The translations under genes were made by a program, and so were the position numbers. Below are positions 27,539 to 40,100 of a DNA stretch of 64,000 bases, piece by piece. Origin of the DNA: Onchocerca volvulus (Eukaryota; Nematoda; Chromadorea; Rhabditida; Onchocercidae); NCBI GenBank assembly GCA_000499405.2, contig HG738137.1, positions 7,963,562 through 8,027,561 of the forward strand. Direction: 5' to 3'. Positions within the stretch are counted from its first letter, which is position 1. Each line of letters begins with the position of its first letter. The notes below the pieces were generated by a model. That model ran no database searches, was not told the origin of the DNA, and saw nothing but the letters and a program-made list of their open reading frames with translations.

Positions 27539-30500
27539 TATATATAATATAATGTAATATAATATAATATAATATAATATAATATAATATTATATTATAT
27601 TATATTATATTACATTATATTATATTATATAACATAATATAATGTAACATATATTAATTTATGAATAGGAATTTGAAGTAAAAAATCAAATAAAATAAGT
27701 AATTTCAAAACTGAAAAAGTTACAAGCAAAACTTGCTCAACACTTTCTGGAATACAAAACTTTTGATAAACAGCTTTGGTGGAAGAAATATACTAGATCT
27801 TGGGCAAAGTTCAAGCATTTCATTTTAGAATACACTAGTTGTATCAGCCACGTGAGCGTGATCGGTCCAGCTAGTCTATATGATAAAAATGTCTGCTCAC
27901 TCATATCTGTCACAGGTGTAAAAAATAAAAAAGCAAGTACATCTATACAAAAATATGTGACTATTCAGACGCAAATTTCAAATACTTCGAATCTGGCGCT
28001 CATTCCAAACCACCTTGTCAGAATTTCAAAGCAATCGATGAAGAATTTGCAACGTTGCGTCAAAAGTAAATAACGAACATTTAATTTTTATTTGTATAGA
28101 TTACTAGTCCGCTATGCAACTATTCGTTCCCACTTTTCCATTGCTATCCTTTTTAAATATTTGTATGGATTAATATTACTAATTCCGTGGGCAGTTCCTT
28201 TTCTTCTTTTTCCCTTTTTGCGTTGTTTAGTTTAAAAAATTGGCTTATTAATGCACATTAATTTAATATAAATCTGAAAAATATGAATTCTTTCAAAATT
28301 TGAATTTGAATGAAAAATAAACACTGCAATTTCAAAATGCAAAAAAATATACGCAAAAATCTGTTGAATAATTTTCTGGAAATCAAAGCTTCTAGAATAA
28401 CAATCTTGACTATAAAATGGGAAAAAATGAAAAGAAAAGGAAAAGAAGGAAACGATATTTTAGTCAGAAAAAGTCGTGGTATCTCATTTTCATATGCATT
28501 ATAAGTACAGTCCCTATACAACTATTCTATTCCTTCCTTATTTATCTGATTCCGTTTCACACATTTGTTTGATTTAGTGTTATTAACATAGTGCTTTCAT
28601 GAATAGCTTCTTTTTCTTTTTGTATTTTTTGATTACAAAAAAAGGAAAAAAAAATATTTACTATGGAAATATTCTCTTTTTTTTGGATCCTTTTCATTAC
28701 TCATTCATTCCTATCTGCCTAAAAACCTTCCATCGTCACCACTTACATTCCGAACCGGTGTTATTTAAAATCTTAGATTTTAGAGAGCAAAAAAAAAAAA
28801 AAAAGAAAAAATGAGGAATATGTGAATTTTTCTTTTTAAATATATTTCTTCTCATTTACTTAAATCTACCATCTTACCTTTTTCCCTTAATTAATTGAAA
28901 ATCTTGACGTCTTTTTTATTATTTCATTTTTATAAAAAATTCATACATTAATTAAATATAGAGGATATTATCATTTTAATTCAATGTAGGAAATATTATT
29001 TTTTTTTCTTCGTAAAAAGGCAATTTCCTTTAGTTTGTTTTGTGTTATTTGTGCATTATCTCGCTATTTTTTAGTCAAAAATAAAAAGTTATTTGCAAAT
29101 AAGTTGAATTTATTCCAGAAGGCAAAGTTTGCACAATAAAATTTGCAACTTGTCTTTCTTTTATTTTCGCTTTGTTTAAGAAATTCAAAAGTTACTGCAG
29201 AAATGATTAAAACACTTTCGAAAATTTCACATAAAGATAAAAATGCTTCTTTTTATCTCAAAATGTTGAAAAACGTTAAAAATATCGTAACAACACCTGA
29301 GAAAATGCGTTTTAAAAGCATCTTAATGCTTGAAAAAAAAAGTAAAAAACAACATTTTAAAAATCTAATGGCTATTGAAAGATTTATGATTTATTTCTAT
29401 TGTAGAATGCTTACTTTTTACTAATTCTATCTAATATTTCAATTTTTTCAATTAAATTTAAATATTTAATCATTATTGTAATATTTTTAACTTCATAAGC
29501 GTTTCTATTCATGACAAAAAATTTATAAATTTTTTTTTTGAAAATCTGAAAAAGAAATTAGATATATGGAAGCTCCTATTTTCCAACTGTATTATAAAAA
29601 TACTTTAATCTTCTGTTAATTTTTAGTTGTTTTAATTCTATGTAGTTTTAAATTCGTTTCTCCAAGTTTTGATTAATAAATCTTGTTTCATTTAAAATGG
29701 AAGCAATCTTTGTAAAATTTCTGTAAGTTTCAAATAAAGCTTCGTTAACGAAATTCCTAGAATAATGACGCATGTCACTATTAATTAATTTAAATCATTT
29801 TAAAAAATAATTGTTTCTCTTTGAATCATAAGCTTATCAACTGATTGTTCCTTTTATTTTATTAGAAGAATGATAGAATTAAATACAAAATTCTTTGGAT
29901 AAAGAATGAAAAGCGTTTTATCTTCTTATTTTGTTATAATTTGAAACTTAAGAGAATTTTTTTTTTGAAATTGAACAAGAAATGATGTTGAAAATATCAT
30001 TAAATATTATCGATTGTCAGGATAACAATATATCGGAAATGAACGATCAAATTTAAAAAATGTTAAACATGAAACACTAGATTTAAGAGCGGCAAAAATG
30101 GTATTAAAAAAAAAAAACTACATTAACAGCTTGAATATATTATATAAGGATTGAAATACTGATAATTTAATAGGTAATATTAAAAATGAAATAATATAAA
30201 TCTTACATTCATTACTTTTTGTTAGGTATATTTATAATGCACTGTAATTGTAGTTGTAGATTTAAGTATAAATCACACAAAATTCCAATTCTTTTTACTG
30301 AATTTAAGGAATTTAATTTTAAATTCAAATCAACTAATTTACAATTTCATTTATTTATCGTTTTTTCTTTTTTTTTTTTTTGATCAATACTTAAGAAAGT
30401 GAGAAGAATTTTTTAAAGCACATTGTTAAAATATTTATGTGGTATATTTATTTCAAAAATGTGTACAGTTCTCTTTTTTACTTCGTCAGCCATAAATATT

Positions 30501-33500
30501 TATTCAGCTCCGATTTTCTTCCGTCTTTTCCAAATTGCTTTGCTAGCCATTTTGTTAAATATTTTTCGATTAAAGAAGGCTAGATATTAACAAATAGTAC
30601 TGAATTTCTAACTAACAGACTTTGAAAATAAATGAATTGATGTATGCTTAAGTTTCATGGTTTTCTTTTATTTCAATTACTGTTTTGTACTCTTAAAGAC
30701 TTTTTCTTCTTTGTAATGATTGGAACATTTAATGATATTCTCAGACTTTTATCTAGAAATTTCAACGGGAATAAATCTTTGAATTTTTGTTCAAGTGTTA
30801 TTAGCATCATTTTATTAAAAACAATTTCAAAATTCTGATTGATTGGAAAGATTGGATTCACTTTATTTAGTCTTCCGAATTCACCATTCACAGACCTTGC
30901 TCTTATAATTTACTAAAACTCCATTTCTTCTATTCTTTTTAATTCACTTTTCAGAAACTTTACTCCTTTTATCCCTTAAATTCATTTTTTTTTTCTCAGA
31001 ACGTTACTTTTTCAGTTTTCTGAAAAAATACTCACTGATCATATTTCAACGAATTATTTAAAAAGTAATTATCATATTTGGGACTTCATAATAAAATATT
31101 AGAATGGAATAGGAACTGGAAAAAAGTAATAAAATAGGAATTTAAAATGTTAGAATAATTTTTATAATTTAAAAAGAGAGGTAAGAAATTGTTGTAAAGT
31201 TGAAAATCTATTTGAAAATACACATTATTCGATTTTCATTCTAACTGATCCCTATTAAGCAACTTTCTATATTTTGACTTATTTTCTAACAATATTTTAA
31301 CGATTTAAGCGAAAAAATAAGCATAATACTCTTATTTTTCCTCTTAAATCTTGATCGAAAGACTTATATCTTAATTCAACGTTTGGTTCATCACACAGCG
31401 CCAATTCTTTTTACAAAAAATGGCCCACTTGAAGCACACATTCATTGTCTAATCTTCATTCAAGCAAGCAAGGCGTCATACACATTGAAGGTTTGAGAAT
31501 AGGTTGAAGACGTTTCGTCCCACAATTCCTCTAATCATTCACATTACCGAATGTAACAGCCTCATTGCGTATCTGTACATGGACATAATGTACACGTACA
31601 TATACTGTACACATGTGCAGTGTATGTACGTGCAGATACGAATATAAATGGAATGTCTCTAAATTTATACACGTATGTAGTGTATGTACGTGCAGATATG
31701 AATATTTGTATGTCTATGAATCTATTTAAATTTAAAGAAACTTATACTCATTAACAAAGTCTATTTAATGTTTTTTCCAAATTTTTCTTTCAATTTAAAA
31801 AAGTTTTGCAAGATTTATTATATGAATTCTATTCTTATAGCTCGAAAAAAAGTTTACGGCAAAAAAGAAAAAAAGTTAAGAGTTTGCAAATTATAATATG
31901 AAGTATTCCCTCTTAATTTTAATTTAAATATATTAAGTAATATCTATTTTGCTATGATCAAATAGCTATTGTATCGATCAAATAAATTTTGTAACTTAAC
32001 GATCAAATGAAATTATCTTAGCAATCAAATAAAATTCATAATTTTTGCAACATTTCAATCGTAACATGCCAAGTTATATAAAAAAATGCAAACCTAAAAT
32101 ATAAGAAGCGAATAATCGAATAATGGATCAGAGTGAATTGAATAATACATTTTGGATCAGTTTAGTCTAGACAACTTTTTCTAAGTTTCTTTTTTTTTTC
32201 ACCTTCGCTTTTTCTCATCTTTTCTATTTTGAAAATTTGTTTCCAATTAAATTTAAGTGAAACTAATTTACCAATATTTTTTTTACAAAGCTAAAAAAAA
32301 AAAGTGGTAGGCAAACGAAAAAAGGAAAAGAAATTAAGATGAATGATAAATTAAACAATTCCAAATCAGATTTTAGCAGAATCGAACAATGAACTGAAAA
32401 TGATAATGAGAATTAAATATATATATATATATATAATGATTGATGAAAGCTGAGTTATGATTCATTCAGTGTTCCGGAGATCACTGGAAGACTTCCTATT
32501 AATAAAAATAAAGAAATTCCGATAATTGTCGGCGATATATAAGTTATATATGAATATATTCTTCACAAAAAAAAAAAAAAAAAAAGAAAAAAAATGAAAA
32601 ATGATATTTGAAATGACATTTAACGTTTAAAGATTATTGGGAAAAATTTGCTATTCAATATTTTAGTTACAATATCATTTACGAAATTGCGTTACTATGA
32701 TATCATTTCCGTCGAACAAAACATATCAATAGTTGTCATTTAATGTTAGCATTAATTTATGAATAAAATAAGAAAGCAGAAAACTGGTATTTGCAGTATC
32801 TGCAATACCAATTTTTCAATTATATAATAATATTGTGTAGAATAACCATAATTTTTAATTATCCCAAAAATCATAAGAAATTTATCAGAAATATTTTTGA
32901 AATATCAAAATTTTTGAAAATTTTCAAACTTCCGCAAAAATATCTTATTGTAGATTTACTTTAAAATCCATATCAAAATTTTCTCGGATTTGTTGTTTCT
33001 ATTCTTATTTTGTGCCGTCAAAATGGAAAATAATAATGATGAAGGATTTTCTTGTTTAAATTAATATTTTTTATCTTTAAATGCTGAATTGAAATTTTAA
33101 ATCTCCTATTTAAAAAAAAAATCACTTCTAACCTAAAAATCTTTTACCCGAAAATTACTTACTTTTGTAATTTTATTTCATCTTAAAGTTCACTCAAAAA
33201 TTTGCTCGAAACTAATGTTTTTAACTTTTTTTTTATTATTATAACGTTGGGAAATTTTCAATTTCAAAAAAATGCATGAAGCATTTAATAAACAGCTTTT
33301 TTTTCTTTATTTTATATTGTTTTTTTTTTTTTTTGTTTTAAATTTCAAAATTACAGAATTTCTCAATTTTTTTAATGTTTCAAAACTTTTCCTATATTAT
33401 CTTTTCTATTCGTATTTGTAATTGGGATTGTTAAATCGATTAATAAAATCAATTTATCGATGGGTTATGAAATACATTTTATTTCCAATTTATTTTCTCA

Positions 33501-35327
33501 TTGTTCGGAAAATGAGAGAGAACTTAAAAAAAAAAAAAAAAAATGAAAAATAAAAGCGGGAAAACTAAAAAGCGATGGGTAATTAATTTAAATCAATTTT
33601 ATTGCTTAAAATATGCATTTATGTCATATGAAACCAAACATATTGTTTCGATTTGTTGATATTTATAACAATTAAACAAAATAAACAAACAAAAAAAAGG
33701 TAGAAAAAAAAACGAAACAAAAAAATGCTTAAACTTTTTAATGCTACGATAGCGAAACATCAGGTTTCAATTTTGCGATTATTTTTTCTAAATTTTACTC
33801 TTCTTTTTTTCTTTTCTTTTCTGAAAAATAGCCGAAATAATGATGGTTGTTAAAAATTGCTTCGAATTTGCTTATAATTAAAAACCACACTGTCTATACC
33901 ATTAATTCATTTATTCAGGATATCTTAAACTTTTCGGCTGGAATTTCTAAAAATACCGACAAATTTTTACAATTAATCCTAAATAACATTAACATTATGT
34001 TTTCATTTAGAATCCCATATGTTTAAATTTTCATTCGTTTTTTTTAACACATACATGCACATATATAAATATATATATGCAATATTAAAATTTTTCTTTT
34101 AAATATTTAAATAGCATTTTTCTCCAGCTTTTCATTTTTATTCCCAAGTTACGATATAAATTTCATAATAGAGTATTTAAATTTTCTTTAATTTTGTTTA
34201 ATTATAATCATTTCTATCATAATTTTACTTTATCCTTCTTTGTTTTTTCATTTCTTTCTGTTTCTTCATTCTTCTACTACCCTTTTTTGACTCTTTTATC
34301 ATTTTTTTAAAGAATTTTATCAATTTTAGAAACTTTATTATTTGCTTAGTCAATGATGTTTAATCAGTTTTGTTATCTGATAACCATTTGCTATTTGCTG
34401 ATATTTTATTAATTATATCGTTCTAAAAACTTTATCATTCGTTTATTCGATGATACTTTAGTAATTTTATTGCTTTATTAAATATCACAAATTTAATTCT
34501 TTACTTATTTAACTATGTTTTATTAATTTCATTTCTTCATAAATTTAGAAACCTTCTATTAAATTTTAAAGTTTAGAAATATTTTAATTTTAGTAAACAA
34601 AATTTCTTCTTTTTATAGTACATTTTCTATCTTTTTGATGAAAAAAAAGTGAGAAAATGAATTGAAATGTATAGTAATAGAGGTCACATTTTTTGAAATT
34701 ATTCTACAGACATCATATCGTCTTTTTTTCCTTTCATTAGATGCTACCTAGCTTTAAATTTTAACTGGGTTTTTTTTTTTTTTTTGAGTTTCAGAAAGTT
34801 TCTGTTAAATTTTCTGGAAAAATGTTGTAATTCTTTCATTTCCAAAATGAATTTAAAAAAAAAAAAATTTCGTCTTCCTCAAATCGTTTATAAAGCATGA
34901 ATTAAATTTAAGTTAAAATTTGAATTGAAATATTTGAATTAATTTTATAAGTTATTCCCAATTATTCACTTTTTCACCTTGTTTTCTTTTCATTTTAGAT
35001 TATATTTTGAATATATGAAGAAACAAATTAAATTTAACCATTTATTTCTGTAAATTTACTGAAATTTTGTGAAATCTACCGTTGTTTGATAAAAATTTAC
35101 AGTAATAATTTACAGTATACCTGCAACTATTTATGGTGGCAAATAGTGCACAGTTGAAATTTATCGTAATTTAGTAATACACTATTTGCTTCCATAATTG
35201 TTGATAAGTATATTGTAAGCTGAGATGAATTTATGCAATTATTATCGAAAGTTTATGCAAATTTGTAACTTTTTCATTGGAGTAAATTTTTATAAATTTT
35301 GTTTGCACATATATATATATATGTGCA

Positions 35328-35359
<32 letters not shown>

Positions 35360-37120
35360 CGTTAACACTTACTGTATCCACTGTAATCTTAGGTGACAAG
35401 TCGCTGTTACCGTACGTTATAGTATGGTTGCAAGTTTACAGTGGTGCAAATTGTACAATTTTCATCCGAACTTTATGCAAATTCTAATTTTTCCACCGGT
35501 GCAAACTTATTATAAATATTCAGTGTATATGCGTTTTTGCATGTGTGCTTGAATATCTACTGTAATCTACAGTAATCTCAACTTTTCCATAAATATTTTA
35601 AAGATAATTTTCAAGCCATGCTATCAAAAACACTATGTGTAGTTATTAGCTGCTAGTTTATGTTGATGTGAGAATTCTGAAATTTAGATGACTTAAATTG
35701 AATCTATAAAATTAACAATTTCTCCAATTTTTTCGAACAACTTGAACATTTAAAAATATTTTCTTTTTTAAATAATTTAATTAATATTGATGATTCATTG
35801 ACCTTCTTCATAATATGATCTGCTAATGATTTATGGACTTTTTTTTTTTAAACAATTTGAACTGTCAAAGAATTAACTTTTTTTCCATCTTTTTTTCTTT
35901 TTCCAGGCAGGAAGTGATTTAATATTTAAAATTGAGAGAATAAGACTCTTCAAAAATTATTATTAATGAAATCTTATCAATTACTGCTATTGTTGAATTA
36001 TATTTTGCAAATATTTTTTCTATTTTCTACATCAACTATAATTATCAATGCAATTCGAGCAGAAGTTATACATGATTCATCTGTTGATGTTACGAACGGT
36101 ATTGATAATTTCGGAAATGAAAGTTCGGAAAAGCATGATATCAGCAGTTCTTATCAATTAATGAGTACAATAATGAAAAGAGAGCCATCAAAAGAAGTTG
36201 AAAAATTAGTCACTGATGAAGGTTTCATTTTAACTGTACTTCAACAAAATCAACAACAACAACAACAGCAACAACAAAACAAAAATGAAAAAAAAGTAAA
36301 TAAAAATGGAAAATTTGCTACTGATATTATTAAAAATAAGGATAACATAACTGATAGCAAACAACAACAAAATTTATCATTTGCTAAAACAAATTTCTTG
36401 AATTTTCCATTAATCGATCCTCTAAACAATACTATAAATACGAAAGTTTCGCCGATAACTCATTCCATATCAAATAATTCCAGATTTTTTCCATTACTAA
36501 TTAATCCAAGAATTTTTAATGCTAATCGCATTAAATGGAAAGATTTACATCAAAAATGGCGAAATAATGATGAATGGTATAATTTAAAAAATGACAACAA
36601 CAATAACTATAATAAACGACAAAAACGTTGGACAAATGATGAAATCGAGCAAATCAATTCAATAATTGATTCCTTTTCATCACCAAATTATGATTCACCA
36701 ACGACTGCTTCAGATGATTATCCAATTCATGATGTTGATGGTAAAAGTAGTGGTAGTATTGGTGATAGTGATAGTGATAATGAACGATTTCGAATACCAA
36801 TGGAAAATATTGTCATTATGGGTGATGATGTTGAGGATGAAGAAACAGATGATAGTGTTGATATCATTGAAGAAAATTCTCAAAATTATAGTAATATAAT
36901 TTATGCTGGTGTAGGATTGGAAAATTTTGAAGCAACGGAAAGTTATGAACAAATGAATTACGTTGAAGAAACTGGAAAAGATGATAAAATTACGGAAACG
37001 GGAGTTGTTCAAATTGAACCGGAAATGTTACCGGAAGATGCTGGTGATATAGAAGACATGAATGATGACGATGAAAAAAAATTTAAAACAACAACGAAAT
37101 TTTTGAAATCAAGAACAACA

Positions 37121-37155
<35 letters not shown>

Positions 37156-40100
37156 AACAACAACAGCGACAACAACAACTGATAAAGTGGAAAAATTGGA
37201 TGAAATAATGAAAATGGAAGAAGACGAAGGCGAAAAAATGGATGAATTGGAAGAATTAGACGAAATAATTGAAGAAAAAAGATTACAACTTCCTATAATT
37301 CCAGAAAAAAAATATTCAACACAACGAAAAGATGATGAAATAGATTTGGTGAGATATTTTAATTTAAATTTTTATGAAAATTCGCAAAAAATTTTAGGGA
37401 GCAATTCAAGAAATGAGACTTTCGGATGATCCTAATGATGCTGCAATTGCATGCGATGATGAAACTGTAAGTTCGTTCTTTTTTTTGTCTTTTTTTTTTT
37501 TTTAAATGACTTATCAAATATTTAGCAGGAAAACAAACCGATTTCGAAGAATTTTTAGAAAATTAAGTTATGATTTCTTGCAATGATAAACGATGGTTTT
37601 GCAATGATCAAGAAAGATATTTTTGTATAAAAAAAAGGAATGCGAAAAAGCTTAAAATGAAATTTAGAATTTTCAATTTTTCGAATCTTTCCAAATAAAT
37701 TTTTCAAATTTTTTACGATTTGCCAATTTTGCACATACATATATTTTCTGTCTAAATATATTATTTCTCACCGATATTTTTTGCAAAATTACACCAAAAA
37801 TTAGAGAAAACGCAAATTTGCTAAAAAAAAAATTAAAAGTTTACGGAAATAAGAATATGTAAATATATTTATTTATCGAATTTAATTGTATTAATCAAAC
37901 ATTTTTTCCTTGATTTAGTGGAAAAGACGAAAAATGAAATGGCCGAAGGTAAAAATTTGTTTGCTTGATTTCTATTGTTAGTGATATTGTTGTTGTTTGT
38001 CAACTGTTGTTGTTTATTTAAATATTTATATTTAGTTTTCTTTTAAAAATTATTCTTTTGAAGGTTTCTTTTATTTATTAAATATTTCAATAAAAAATAA
38101 ACATTTTTGACTGCATGTTACAGAGAATTCGGAATAATCTTTATGATGATTTCCGAAGAAAAATTGTCAATTAAATTAAAAAATATTTCTCGACTTTCAT
38201 TATTCATATTAATTAGTTGAAATAATAATAGAGTGCTGCAAAATTTTTGCATATTTTAATCTATTTAAATTTTATTTTTTCAAATTCTAGATTTATAGAA
38301 TAAAAAAAATTTATTTTTAGGAAGGCAGTGGTTTACAAGACGAAGAAGAACCTCGAGAATTCGGTTCGTTTTATTTTTTTTTTTTTCTGTAATGGTTATT
38401 TATTTCTTGATGGAATGGAAAAATTTATTAAAAATATGAAAAATTCGAAAAAATTATAAAAATTTTAAAAATTTATGCAAATATCAAGACAAGAAATGAA
38501 CGGTGATTAAATTGCCAACATATTCGATTTTGAACCATTTTTAATTTCCGTTATTCCATGATTTTGAATGAAGATTCTCTAGAAGAATATTAAAATTCAA
38601 AATAAATGCAATTATTTTTTATTTCATAATATTTTTCTGATAACTTCTGAAACATATGCTACTTTTTAATCAGTTCATTCTTTAACTGGGTATTTTTCAA
38701 AAAACTTCTTTTACAATTAAGATTTCAAATTCTAATCTTACTAATTTTAATTTCTTTCTATCCAAAACTGCTAATTTATTTTACATTGATCTTAATGTTT
38801 CATTTGCAGCAATTATTTTTATCTTAACTTTGACTTTTTAATTTTTCTCTTCTTTTTTCAATTTTACGATGTAAAATTTTGCTAGAAAAATTGGTCAAGA
38901 CAACAACACCACTACCATCATCTACAAAGATTTATACATCATCGGAATATCTACGTGGTAAGCGAAAAAAAAAGTAAAATTAAAAAAAATTATTGCTTTA
39001 TTTAGTCCATCTCATTATTTATATAATCATTACAAACTAATTCAGTTTTAATATCTTAATAAAATTAAGCAAAAGCACACAAATCTTTATTTTAAACTGA
39101 ATTATGCTTAATTTTTAAAACTTAAAATTAACGAAAAAGAGTAATCAAATTTAAAAGTTATTTTTTTTCGTAATTAAGAAGAAGTAAAAGAGAAAGAAAT
39201 TCATCAATTTTTGTTTTTAATTTTTAAGATTTATAATGCATTTCGGAATTGTTATGTTTTTGAATTTTTTTTTTTTTTTTTTAATGAAATTCTTAAGGAA
39301 TACTGGAATTGTTATACTTTTTGAAATCCTTTTTTCATTTTCTTTTAATTTTTAATAAATCTGAAAATTGTCATTTTTTTTTTGAAATTTCTTTTGTCTT
39401 TTTTAGATTTATAATGAATTCCGGTTATTGAATTCCGAAATTATTCTATTTTTTGAAATTTGTTTTATTTCTCTTTCTCTCTCTATCTCTCTCCCCTCTC
39501 TTTCTACCTATCAAATTTTATCATTTTCAGATGATCACAATCTTTTCTCTTCTTCTTCATCATCATCATCTCATTCTTCATATACTGATAACAATATCCA
39601 GTTTATTGTTGGCAAGCATACAGATAGTTTAATTGTACCCTTCTATGAAACTACTGCTACTATTACGGGACATATAATTCCGGAATCGGTTCAATTACCG
39701 GAAATTCACGGAATCCGGAATAGCTATGATCATCGTACCGGTGGTTGGCAATTCTGTAGAAGGGTCATGGCTTGTAGAATGTGATAATTATGATAGATGC
39801 GAATGCATGCTCGCTGTATTCATTTTAGTTGTGATTGAGAATTTAATTGAGAATTTTCCTTAAAATTCATCCGAATTGATAAATTAATTCAATTCGAATT
39901 AATCAATATGATTTCCTGCTATTATATACAGTAGCATATATACGGTAGCATATGATTTTCTACATATTATATACGGTAGCAAGCATGAAAATAATTTGTT
40001 TTTTTTTTTTTTTTAACATGGAAATAATTCATATGTTCTTTAATTTTTTAATTCTTCCTTTCATTTTTAGCTTTATAATTATTTTTACAACGAAATGGAC

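Larger units (their letters stand above)
18553..35906 (+). other. cle-1: Main part of the 18.8 kb cle-1 intron
   Basis: The intron runs from the donor GAG|GTATGT at 18552 to the acceptor before 37398. This part holds degenerate tandem arrays, an inverted repeat at 24451-24587, a telomere-like hairpin at 26671-26716, the large AT-rich hairpin at 27477-27655, an unassigned open frame near 27702-28070, a 28S rRNA relic at 31379-31571 and a perfect palindrome at 35301-35330. No exon of a known gene was recognised on either strand. Confidence 0.6.

Noticed and set aside
36666..37012. Additional frames on both strands within the nested collagen exon
   Set aside because: They are other-frame readings of the GAT/GTGATAGT-rich acidic coding region; the 461-codon frame with signal peptide and matching phase explains the sequence.
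37349..37429. Read-through of the nested exon to the stop at 37429 as a separate 487-residue gene
   Set aside because: A GTGAGA donor, an acceptor at 37397 and phase agreement with the TSPN end exon favour splicing. A minor read-through form cannot be excluded.
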